From NCBI GenBank assembly GCA_034666705.1, contig JAXDLH010000435.1, positions 1 through 11,223 on the forward strand: 11,223 nucleotides of DNA, in the 5' to 3' direction. Positions 1 through 6,144 of the stretch are shown one piece after another (position 1 is the first letter of the stretch; each line of letters opens with the position of its first letter). A program made the translations under genes and the position numbers. Below the pieces are notes generated by a model, which was not told the DNA's origin, did not search any database, and worked only from the letters and a program-made list of their open reading frames with translations. Origin of the DNA: JAXDLH01 sp034666705. Its GTDB lineage: Bacteria; Chloroflexota; UBA6077; SHYK01.

Positions 1-838
1 CCTCTCGATCGCTCCAGGCCGGGTCAGTGCCATTAAGGCCGGCACAGTAGCGCGTGTTCTCGCCGCTCGTGAAACTCGCTGCGGGCACTGCCGCCAGGTA
101 GGCGTTGCTTTTCCGGTATTCGCCGGAGCCGAAGATCAGCACGTACGGCGCGGATCCAGGCAAGCCGGGGATCGGTTGCGAGGCCAGCCGCAGCGTCATT
201 TTGATGAAGCGGCCGTCGGGCAGGTGCGAGATCTCCCGCACGGTGGCGAAGCTCATCGCCCCCTCGTCGAAGCGGGTGAGCAACGATTTGTCGGTTGACC
301 GATCGACCGAGTGGCTCGTGCTCACCGTTACATATGGCACGCTATCAAGGCTGATCCCATGGAGCGGTGTCTCGAATGGGCCCATCGTTACACCCGGTGG
401 TCCAACCGGAATGAAGCTGCGCGGCGCGCGGCTGACGAAATCAAGCTGTAACGGTCCGTCCGGGTCAGTGGATTGGGTGAAGCCCATCGGGTCGCGGGCC
501 CCCGGAGCAGCGTTGTCCCCGAACAGAAAATAGACCTTGCCGTTGTGCTCGAACGAATTGCCGAGGTCGGTGCCAACGAGGCCATAGCGGCTATTGGTCT
601 GATTCAGGGTTGGCTGTTGGAGCTGCTTGTCGAAATCGCCGATGAGCTGCTCGATCTTCACGGTCGAGCCTGCGAGGTAGCTCAGCCGTATCGAGCCCGG
701 CGTCGGCGACTGACCGGCTGCCGGCTGGACGCTTCCCGCGAGCACCGCGGCGCTCGACCGACCGGCGAGCCCCAAGGCGGCGACCGCGGACGCCGCATAG
801 CCGAGAAAGGACCGCCGGCGGACGCGTCGGTTCATCAT
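1..838 (-). CDS. Tat-exported DUF4185-like beta-propeller protein (3' part beyond the window)
   Basis: The minus-strand frame is open from 838 to base 1, so at least 279 codons are present and the C-terminus is missing. The N-terminus has a twin-arginine signal: RRRSFLG at about residues 7-13, then an Ala/Leu-rich stretch and an AGQ-like cleavage region. This points to export of a folded protein. The mature part carries motifs I associate with DUF4185: GTDLG followed by FEHNGKVYFLFGDN, and later YVLIFGSGEYRKSNAYLA. That family is predicted to be a beta-propeller related to glycoside-hydrolase folds, but no reaction can be assigned. Two ATG codons stand in tandem (838 and 835). The first overlaps the sulfatase stop as ATGA and no strong Shine-Dalgarno is seen, so translation is probably coupled to the sulfatase. 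The pairing suggests both act on the same sulfated glycan or other extracellular substrate, which is inference. Confidence 0.72.
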   Translation of the reverse strand, partial: MMNRRVRRRSFLGYAASAVAALGLAGRSSAAVLAGSVQPAAGQSPTPGSIRLSYLAGSTVKIEQLIGDFDKQLQQPTLNQTNSRYGLVGTDLGNSFEHNGKVYFLFGDNAAPGARDPMGFTQSTDPDGPLQLDFVSRAPRSFIPVGPPGVTMGPFETPLHGISLDSVPYVTVSTSHSVDRSTDKSLLTRFDEGAMSFATVREISHLPDGRFIKMTLRLASQPIPGLPGSAPYVLIFGSGEYRKSNAYLAAVPAASFTSGENTRYCAGLNGTDPAWSDRE

Positions 839-2438
839 GGCAGGCTCAGCGGCGCGCTCTCCGCGCTGCGACACGAATCACCAGCGCACTGGCGCAGATC
901 GTCCAACCGCTGATGCAACACCGCGATCAGACCCGGATTCGCAGTCTTCGCAATGTTGTTCAGCTCGTCGGGATCGTTCACGAGATCGTACAGCTCGCGC
1001 TCCCCGGTCGCGTACTCGATGTAGGTCCAGCCTGCGATCCGGATGCCCTGGAACTCCGGGATCCCGCGCACGGTGGCAGCCGCGGGGGTCGCAGCGCTGG
1101 CATCACCTCCCGGCGGGACACCGCCCTGGTCGAGATCGTCCGGCTCGAGTTGCGCCGCGTCCGCGCGGTCCTGCGCGCTCGGCGTTTCGTTCCAGTGCTC
1201 GAGCAGGTACGCCTGGCGCCAGTCGCCTGGCGCTGCGACCATCACCGCGTTCGTCGCGGGCTGGCCGCTCAGAAACGGCACCAGCGACCGGCCGTCGGGG
1301 TTATCCGTCATCGTTGCCCCGCCGAGCGCAGCGATCGTCGGCGCGAGATCGATGTTGCCGGTGATCGCCGCGACATGAGTGCCCCCGGCAATGCCGGGGC
1401 CGCGCGCGAGCAGCGGCAGGTGAATATCGGTCTCATACGCCGTCTGCTTGCCGGCTGGCATGCGATGCTGACCAAGGTGGAACCCGTTGTCCGACGTAAA
1501 GATGATGTACGTACTGTCGAGCTGGCCGTTCTGGCGAAGCTGATTGATGAGATCGGCGACGCCCCGGTCGACTGCCTGGAGGGACTGCGCGCGCTTGCGA
1601 TAAAGCATGTCGATGTTCGCCTCGGCTCGCTGGTTGAGCCTCGATAGGCGCTGGATGAATGCCGGCTTGTCGCTGACGTCCGCCTCGTTAAATGCCGGAT
1701 CGCGCGGCGCCTGGAGGCCAGCGAAGGCCTGGGTATCCTGGGGCGCCGGGGTCGCCGGCTGATGCGGCGCGCATAGACGGCCAGGTATGCAAAGAACGGC
1801 TTGCCACTTTGCGCCGCCTGATTGATGAATTCCTTCGTCTGAGCGACGTAGACGTCGGTGCCATAGTCCTCGGGTTTGTTGCCATACCGGACCTGCTTGC
1901 CATTCTCATTCAGCGTGTAGTTGTACTCGCCGTAGGGGTTCCCACGGGTCGCGCTCGCCCAGCTATCCCAGCCAGGCGGAATGAAGCTCACGCCGGCGGT
2001 GTTCGGGTAGCCATTCAGGTATTTACCGAATAGCCCGGTCGTGTAGCCGGCGCTCCGCATCGCGGTGCCAATCGTCGACTGCTCGTCGCCGTTCGCGTGG
2101 GCAGCCTCAAACCCACCGTTGCCGCCGCCGTTGGTCAGTACGCCGGTGTTGTGCGAGTACTGACCACGCAGGATCGATGTCCGCGCCGGGCAGCATAGGG
2201 TGACGTTGTCGAACTCGTTATCGAACGTCATGCCCTGGTCGCCAATGAGCTGACGCACTTGCGGCAGGTACTGCATGTCGTCGAACCGCATGTCGTCGGT
2301 CAACACGAACAGCACGTTGTTGCCCGGGGTGAACGGAGCCGGGGCCGGCGGCTGGGCGTGCGCCGGCCCACCGGCCGCCCCAATGATGACCGTGACGAGG
2401 AGTAGGGCAAGGGAACGCCGAGCCTGCCATGCAGCCAT
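835..2438 (-). CDS. Secreted sulfatase (arylsulfatase A type), frame broken by a 2-base excess
   Basis: This is a sulfate-ester hydrolase of the formylglycine type. The start at 2438 has a good Shine-Dalgarno (GGAGGT, 5-base spacer) and encodes a Sec signal peptide (residues 1-28, ending AHA). Next come the metal-binding LTDDM (Asp48, Asp49) and the sulfatase signature LCCPARTSILRG at 81-92, whose Cys82 would become formylglycine. After residue 223 the frame runs out of homology. From 1767 the frame shifted by two bases resumes with PHQPATPAP, then FTSDNGFHLGQH and GKQTAYETDIHLPLL, which are the C-terminal metal and Lys/His motifs. The conceptual product is about 533 residues, normal for the family. 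The lesion lies in a GCGCGC run; removing one GC restores YAPHQP. Both halves are otherwise intact, so this is either a sequencing or assembly indel or a very recent pseudogene. The exact substrate is unknown. Confidence 0.85.
1767..1772 (-). other. Frameshift site in the sulfatase (GCGCGC dinucleotide run)
   Basis: On the coding strand the sequence reads TAT GCG CGC CGC ATC. Taking out one GC/CG pair gives TAT GCG CCG CAT CAG (YAPHQ), the motif expected here in sulfatases. All the downstream catalytic motifs lie in that second frame. A short dinucleotide repeat is a typical slippage or miscall site. Confidence 0.8.
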
Positions 2439-2614
2439 TGGCCACCTCCGGGGAGTAGGGCGGCAGCACGCTCCATCCGGGCGCGCATGCACGGGTGAGT
2501 GCAGGACGCCGCATTGTAGGCGGCACCGCGCGAATCCGCCAGGCTGAGATGCCACCCGCTCGCCTCTCTGCGCTACATGGAGGATTCGCCCAGGATGCGC
2601 GACCGGGCTGCGAT

Positions 2615-2643
2615 TTGTGCCTGCGCTGCCGATATTCATAAGT
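2615..2643 (+). promoter_or_regulatory. Weak promoter candidate for the EAL-HDOD gene
   Basis: TTGTGC (2615-2620) is followed after 17 bases by ATAAGT (2638-2643), within the only AT-leaning patch of the 240-bp divergent gap between the sulfatase and the EAL-HDOD gene. The match to the sigma-70 type consensus is partial. No promoter stands out on the sulfatase side. Confidence 0.25.
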
Positions 2644-2678
2644 GAAAGTGCTCGCTGCGACCGCGAGCGAGGTCCCCG

Positions 2679-3878
2679 ATGCAGGTCTACGTGGCACGCC
2701 AACCGATCTTCACCGGCCAGATGGCCGTTCACGGGTACGAGCTGCTCTTTCGAGATGAACTCGCCAATTGCTTCCGGTCCAACAACCCCGACGCCGCGTC
2801 GATGCAGGTGCTCCACGACAGCGCGTTTCTTTTCGGGCTCGACGCGCTCACCGGCGGCTCCAAGGCTTTCATCAAGTTCACGCGTCACACGCTCGCCCAC
2901 GGCTACGGCGAGCTGCTGCCTCGTGAGTCGCTCGTCGTGGAGCTCCTTCCGGAGATCGAGGCCGACGACGAGGTACTTGAATCGTGCCGGCGGCTGAAGC
3001 AGCTCGGGTACCAGTTGGCGTTGGACGACTTCCAGCCGGACCAGACTAAGCTCTTGCCGCTCGTCGACCTCGCGAAGGTCGACTTCCAGCAGGCGGACGA
3101 CGAGAAACTGGGGATCCCGCAGCGTTTCCAACGTGAGGGGCTCGAGTTCGTCGCCAAGCACGTGGAGACAGAGGAGGCACGTCGCCTGGCCGAGGCGGCG
3201 GGCTACACGTACTACCAGGGCTACTTCTTCAGCAAGCCGGCGATGATGACGGCCACGCGACCCACGGGGCTGCGCGCGAACTATCTGCGCATCCTCGACG
3301 AGGTACACCGCCCGGGCCTCGACTTCGATCGCTTGGCCGAGCTGATCGAGATGGACGTGTCGCTGGTATACCGCGTCCTGCGCTATATCAACTCCGCGGC
3401 GAACGGCCTGCGCAATCGGGTCACGTCGGTCAAACTGGCCCTCGTGATGCTCGGCGAGGATGGGGCGCGGAAATGGGTGCCGCTGATGCTCCTGGCCGAC
3501 ATGAGCGGCGAGAAGCCGAGCGAGCTGGTGCGCATGTGTGCGACCCGCGCGCGGTTCTGCGAGACCGTGGCGGTCGCCGCCGGCTGGGAGGACCGGGCCC
3601 GCGAGCTGTTTCTCCTCGGGCTCTTCTCGCTCATCGACGCTCTGTTGAACGCCCCCATGGAGAGGGTCTTGCAAGAGCTGCCGCTTCCCAGGGAGGTGGT
3701 TTCTGCCCTCCTCGGCAAGGAGAACCGCTACCGTGCACTCTGCCAGATGATGGTGGCGTGCGAGGAGGGGGAGTGGGGTGTCCTCGATCAGTGCGCGGCC
3801 TCACTCGGAGTCGGCGAGGAGCAGGTCGCCGGCGCCTACGTGCAGGCGGTGGAGTGGGCGAGCAGCGCTCTGCGTTAA
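2679..3878 (+). CDS. EAL-HDOD (YuxH-type) signal transduction protein, degenerate EAL domain
   Basis: This 399-residue cytoplasmic protein has an N-terminal EAL-type domain (about 1-195) and a C-terminal HDOD domain (about 200-385), the layout of the YuxH family. EAL landmarks are visible but altered. GYELLFR (19-25) keeps the Glu but not the Ala of EAL. ALDDF is at 114-118 and LAKVDF at 131-136. AKHVET (159-164) replaces the usual AEGVET, so a catalytic Glu is Lys. QGYFFSKP is at 180-187. Hydrolysis of cyclic di-GMP is therefore unlikely, and a binding or scaffold role is more plausible. The HDOD part includes VYRVLRYINSA and the run VTSVKLALVMLGEDGARKWV. ATG 2679 starts directly with the conserved VYVARQPIF and has only a weak AGGT upstream. 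The gene stands alone, divergent from the sulfatase. Its partner is unknown. Confidence 0.88.
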   Translation: MQVYVARQPIFTGQMAVHGYELLFRDELANCFRSNNPDAASMQVLHDSAFLFGLDALTGGSKAFIKFTRHTLAHGYGELLPRESLVVELLPEIEADDEVLESCRRLKQLGYQLALDDFQPDQTKLLPLVDLAKVDFQQADDEKLGIPQRFQREGLEFVAKHVETEEARRLAEAAGYTYYQGYFFSKPAMMTATRPTGLRANYLRILDEVHRPGLDFDRLAELIEMDVSLVYRVLRYINSAANGLRNRVTSVKLALVMLGEDGARKWVPLMLLADMSGEKPSELVRMCATRARFCETVAVAAGWEDRARELFLLGLFSLIDALLNAPMERVLQELPLPREVVSALLGKENRYRALCQMMVACEEGEWGVLDQCAASLGVGEEQVAGAYVQAVEWASSALR

Positions 3879-3919
3879 GCGGACGGACAGGGATGCAGTA
3901 CATAGAGCCCGGATTGGCA

Positions 3920-3969
3920 GGGCGGGGGCTTGTCCCTCGCCGCAGCACAGCGGGGACAAGCCCCCGCCC
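3920..3969. repeat. 17-bp perfect inverted repeat (REP-like palindrome or terminator stem)
   Basis: GGGCGGGGGCTTGTCCC (3920-3936) is exactly reverse-complementary to 3953-3969, with a 16-base loop between. It lies 41 bases after the stop of the EAL-HDOD gene. The stem is very strong but no T-tract follows, so it is not a classic intrinsic terminator. A dispersed REP-type palindrome or a transcript-end stabilising hairpin fits better. No second copy occurs in this window. Confidence 0.75.
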
Positions 3970-4176
3970 CACCGGACGCCAAGGTTGGTCGCCGCAATTG
4001 GCACTCCAACTCGGTCCACTGGCTTAGAGGCTACCAACGTCTTTGGTTAGTTGAACCGGTAAACCTGTCGAATCTTCGGCGGTAATTCCCGTGCCCGGTA
4101 CCCATCGGAGCCAGTATTGTCTCACTGATGCAATGCGCAGGCCCGAGGACCCGTGCGACTGAGAGGCCGGTTACAT

Positions 4177-4192
4177 TGTGAGGCAGTTCACG
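4177..4192. promoter_or_regulatory. CRP/FNR-type dyad candidate
   Basis: TGTGA, six bases, then TCACG: one mismatch from the CRP consensus TGTGA-N6-TCACA. It sits about 55 bases upstream of the small ORF at 4248, a position that suits an activator. A site this degenerate can occur by chance in 11 kb, so this is only a candidate. Confidence 0.25.
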
Positions 4193-4247
4193 GCAAAAGG
4201 CAGTCAGCCAGGTGGCATAGTGGTGCATCCGATGATTCGGAGGAACC

Positions 4248-4412
4248 ATGAGTCACCTGGCACTCCCCTTCGCCATTCCTCACGAGCAACGCGGGACTCC
4301 ACTTGCGACGCTCCGGGCGCTTATCGCGACGCCGCGGCGCCTGCGCGATGCGCTCCTCTACAAGCTGCTTGTGAAGGAGCAGCCCGACGGTGATGGATCC
4401 GCGCTCTCGTAA
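4248..4412 (+). CDS. Small hypothetical protein (54 residues), co-transcribed with the HAD gene
   Basis: This short open frame has a near-ideal ribosome-binding site (GGAGGA, three bases, then ATG at 4248) and ends with TAA at 4410-4412, only 13 bases before the HAD start. The product begins MSHLALPFAIPHEQRG and continues with a basic amphipathic stretch (TLRALIATPRRLRDALLYKLLV), then a short acidic, Ser-rich tail. Codons are rich in third-position G/C, as in neighbouring genes. There is no signal peptide, no obvious membrane segment and no family I recognise. It may be a small partner protein or a translated leader for the HAD gene. The strong Shine-Dalgarno and tight spacing are the main reasons to call it real. 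Confidence 0.55.
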   Translation: MSHLALPFAIPHEQRGTPLATLRALIATPRRLRDALLYKLLVKEQPDGDGSALS

Positions 4413-4425
4413 CCAGGGAGGTACC

Positions 4426-4923
4426 ATGGGTTCCTACTCGGCCTACTTTTTCGACCTCGGCGGCACGCTGCTCGCGCTCGACGACGATGAGATCGCTCGC
4501 GACGGCGCGGGGCGTGTGCGCCTCCTCCCTGGCGTAGCCGAGCGGCTGGCCAGCCTCCAGGGACAGCGGGTATACGTCGTCTCGAATCAGTCTGGTGTGG
4601 CGCGCGGCACGCTGAGCATTGCGGATGCCCGCGGCTTCGTCGAGCAGGTGAACGCCCAAGCCGACCGCGTGATCGCCGACTATCGTATCTGCACCCACGA
4701 GCCAGACGCGGGCTGCGTGTGTCGCAAGCCAGCCCCGGGGTTGGTACTCTTCCTCGCTTCCGCCCACGAGCTCGACCTCGCGAGCGCCGTGATGGTGGGC
4801 GATAGCCTGGCCGACGAGCGCTGCGCGCGCAATGCTGGCATCGGGACCTTCATCTGGGCGGACGAGTTCTTCGGCACGCTCGCACCGCGTACGGCCCACG
4901 ACCTGATCCTGGCGACCGCCTGA
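4426..4923 (+). CDS. HAD superfamily IIIA hydrolase with GmhB/HisB-type zinc loop
   Basis: This 165-residue cytoplasmic hydrolase has HAD motifs in order: FFDLGGTLL (nucleophile Asp10), VVSNQSGVARG (Ser53), CRKPAPGL (Lys101) and VMVGDSLADERCARNAG (Asp126, Asp130). The C-x-H-x5-C-x-C loop (Cys89, His91, Cys97, Cys99) just before the Lys is the zinc site of D-glycero-D-manno-heptose bisphosphate phosphatases (GmhB) and of the histidinol-phosphatase half of HisB. The length matches that group. Oddly, motif I is DLGGT rather than DxDGT, so the usual acid/base Asp is Gly, which could lower activity or change the reaction. ATG 4426 was chosen over the in-frame ATG at 4390 because it has GGGAGGT close upstream and directly precedes the conserved strand. 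No heptose or histidine genes lie nearby, so the substrate is open. Confidence 0.85.
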   Translation: MGSYSAYFFDLGGTLLALDDDEIARDGAGRVRLLPGVAERLASLQGQRVYVVSNQSGVARGTLSIADARGFVEQVNAQADRVIADYRICTHEPDAGCVCRKPAPGLVLFLASAHELDLASAVMVGDSLADERCARNAGIGTFIWADEFFGTLAPRTAHDLILATA

Positions 4924-5224
4924 GCTATTCAGCGCCATCGCGTTGGCTGGCGAGCCGCCGCCGCGGCGCATGAGCGCAGCCAGCTTCACGGCACCTGCGC
5001 GGCGTTCCGGCGTCAGCAGGTTCGGGGTACCAAGCTAACTCAAGCCAAGGTGAAAACCGCAAGCCTTCACTCGTAGATCATGCCTGCGTCAATGCAGGTT
5101 TCATCGTGGCTTTGGTTTTAGTCGTCGCGGCCGAATACCCCCAGGATGAGCCGGTGGGCGCGTCCGACACGACCGGAAGCTGCGCGTAGCTCGGGAGTCT
5201 CCCGGCCCGCATCCCGCCGATTCA
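4924..5224. other. Noncoding stretch between convergent genes
   Basis: These 301 bases separate the plus-strand HAD gene from the minus-strand tandem-domain gene. I see no supported gene. The first 100 bases read in one minus frame as an Ala/Arg-rich run without a start or known family, possibly chance or a remnant. The notable content is the nested inverted repeat at 5053-5119. Confidence 0.55.
5053..5119. terminator. Nested inverted repeat, candidate bidirectional terminator
   Basis: AAAACC (5053-5058) pairs with GGTTTT (5114-5119), and AAGCC (5061-5065) pairs with GGCTT (5108-5112), with a small internal mismatch. Inside lies a second hairpin, CCTGC (5083-5087) with GCAGG (5094-5098). The A-tract at the left edge and T-tract at the right suit termination from both sides between convergent genes. 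The large loop makes it a poor classic terminator; a small structured RNA or MITE-like remnant is an alternative. Confidence 0.35.
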
Positions 5225-5710
5225 TCAGCTGCTGGCCCAGAACCGGACGTGCTTCGAGTTGACGAGCACCGTTGGGACCTGTCCATCGAACTTTGCGTTC
5301 GGGATGTAGCGGAACGCTGCGTCGGTGACGGGGACGAACTGCCGTCCATAGCCCGTCACGAGCTGCATGAGGTTGGTCGGGTCGTTCGGGCGCCGGTGGA
5401 TCACGCCGGCAACCTCGAAGAGGGAGACCGAGAGCTCGACCGGGAACTGCTGAGTATTGACGCGCACCATGTTCACGGGGCGTTGGTCCATCGGGTAGGC
5501 AAGTTGGATCTCGTCTTTGCGGATCGTCATCTTGGCGGAGTACGACGGCGAGCCGTCCTCGGAGAGAAGATCCTGCCAGGTTGCGTTGACGAGCTCGATG
5601 AAGCTGGCGCTCGGCTCATTGATGAAATCACTCAACCGTGTCTGCCCGACGACGATCTCACAGAGGATCAGATGCGCCTCGGTGTACACCGCCAGCTCGG
5701 GGTTCGCCAT
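5225..5710 (-). CDS. Hypothetical protein of two tandem copies of one domain (DUF6812-like)
   Basis: This 161-residue soluble protein has no signal peptide or membrane segment. ATG 5710 is chosen because AGGAGGT lies six bases upstream; a longer in-frame extension to 5827 lacks such a site and is Gly/Arg/Trp-rich. The two halves align with each other. FIELVNATW (37-45) matches FVPVTDAAF (125-133), and KMTIRKDEIQLA (60-71) matches TVLVNSKHVRFW (147-158), an offset of 87-88 residues. Each half looks like a small beta-rich unit. The C-terminal copy (about 92-160) resembles the DUF6812 type of domain, found in short bacterial proteins of unknown role, though I recall that family only loosely. The gene faces away from the toxin-antitoxin pair across a 190-bp gap and has no obvious operon partner. 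Function is unknown. Confidence 0.78.
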   Translation of the reverse strand: MANPELAVYTEAHLILCEIVVGQTRLSDFINEPSASFIELVNATWQDLLSEDGSPSYSAKMTIRKDEIQLAYPMDQRPVNMVRVNTQQFPVELSVSLFEVAGVIHRRPNDPTNLMQLVTGYGRQFVPVTDAAFRYIPNAKFDGQVPTVLVNSKHVRFWASS

Positions 5711-5891
5711 TGCTTTACCTCCTCGCGACCAACCAGTGGAGCCGCTCCGCCAATCGCGTCGCAATCCGCCCGGCAGTCTCGCCCAATGGTAAGCCACACA
5801 CCCTGCGTCGCGAGAGCCACCAGCCACTTGCTACCACATCACGCCAGTAGGTGGCAGCCGTTTCAGTAATCGGTCGCACGCGGTTATGGCA

Positions 5892-5904
5892 GTATGCACG
5901 TATG
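5892..5904 (+). promoter_or_regulatory. Direct repeat at the antitoxin start, possible autoregulatory site
   Basis: GTATG-CAC-GTATG (5892-5904) is a direct repeat with an 8-base period that runs into the start codon at 5902. Ribbon-helix-helix antitoxins commonly bind short repeated sites over their own start region. No Shine-Dalgarno is visible here, so the transcript may have a very short leader. Confidence 0.25.
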
Positions 5905-6144
5905 AAGCGCACCACCATCAGCCTGCCAGAAGAACTCGCCGCCGCACTCGATCGGGAGGCCCGGCGCCGGGAAACGTCCGCATCCGAGATCGTTCGCGAG
6001 GCGCTCGCAAGCTACGTCGGATTCCACGAGACGGGCAAACGCACGATCACCTTTGCCGCCCTCGGGTGCAGCGGCCATCGCCATACCGCACGCGACCTGG
6101 AACAGATCCTCGATGACGAGTGGGGCGGTGCTCGCGGTCGTTGA
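5902..6144 (+). CDS. VapB-like ribbon-helix-helix antitoxin (CopG family)
   Basis: This 80-residue protein starts with the ribbon-helix-helix pattern MKRTTISLPEELAAALDREA, followed by SASEIVREALASYV. The pattern gives an N-terminal beta-strand and two helices that dimerise and bind operator DNA. The C-terminal tail (HTARDLEQILDDEWG) is acidic and is the likely toxin-neutralising segment. ATG 5902 was chosen because the RHH strand begins there; the longer frame from 5851 adds 17 residues that match nothing. The toxin gene overlaps the 3' end by 32 bases, the usual arrangement for translational coupling in type II toxin-antitoxin operons. The protein should repress its own operon together with the toxin. 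Confidence 0.85.
   Translation: MKRTTISLPEELAAALDREARRRETSASEIVREALASYVGFHETGKRTITFAALGCSGHRHTARDLEQILDDEWGGARGR

Larger units (their letters stand above)
3879..4247. other. Noncoding stretch between the EAL-HDOD gene and the small ORF
   Basis: No convincing gene is seen on either strand in these roughly 370 bases. Frames of 70-110 codons on both strands encode Arg/Pro/Gly-rich sequence with no family resemblance and no ribosome-binding site. The stretch holds a perfect hairpin at 3920-3969 and a CRP-like dyad at 4177-4192. Base composition falls towards AT between about 4030 and 4200, as expected for a regulatory region. Confidence 0.6.

Noticed and set aside
913..1647. 244-codon plus-strand open frame
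   Set aside because: It is the mirror of the sulfatase C-terminal half, which carries the real catalytic motifs on the minus strand.
2439..3674. Long minus-strand open frame continuous with the sulfatase start
   Set aside because: It is antisense to the EAL-HDOD gene, is very rich in Arg/Glu/His as expected of a GC-rich shadow, and the sulfatase signal peptide with its own Shine-Dalgarno begins at 2438.
4040..4110. GATTCGACAGG on the minus strand, resembling the start of tmRNA
   Set aside because: No tRNA-like 3' half, tag frame or pairing ends could be found around it, so it is a chance match.
4321..4989. 222-codon minus-strand open frame
   Set aside because: It is antisense to the HAD gene and the small ORF, with no motif and no ribosome-binding site.
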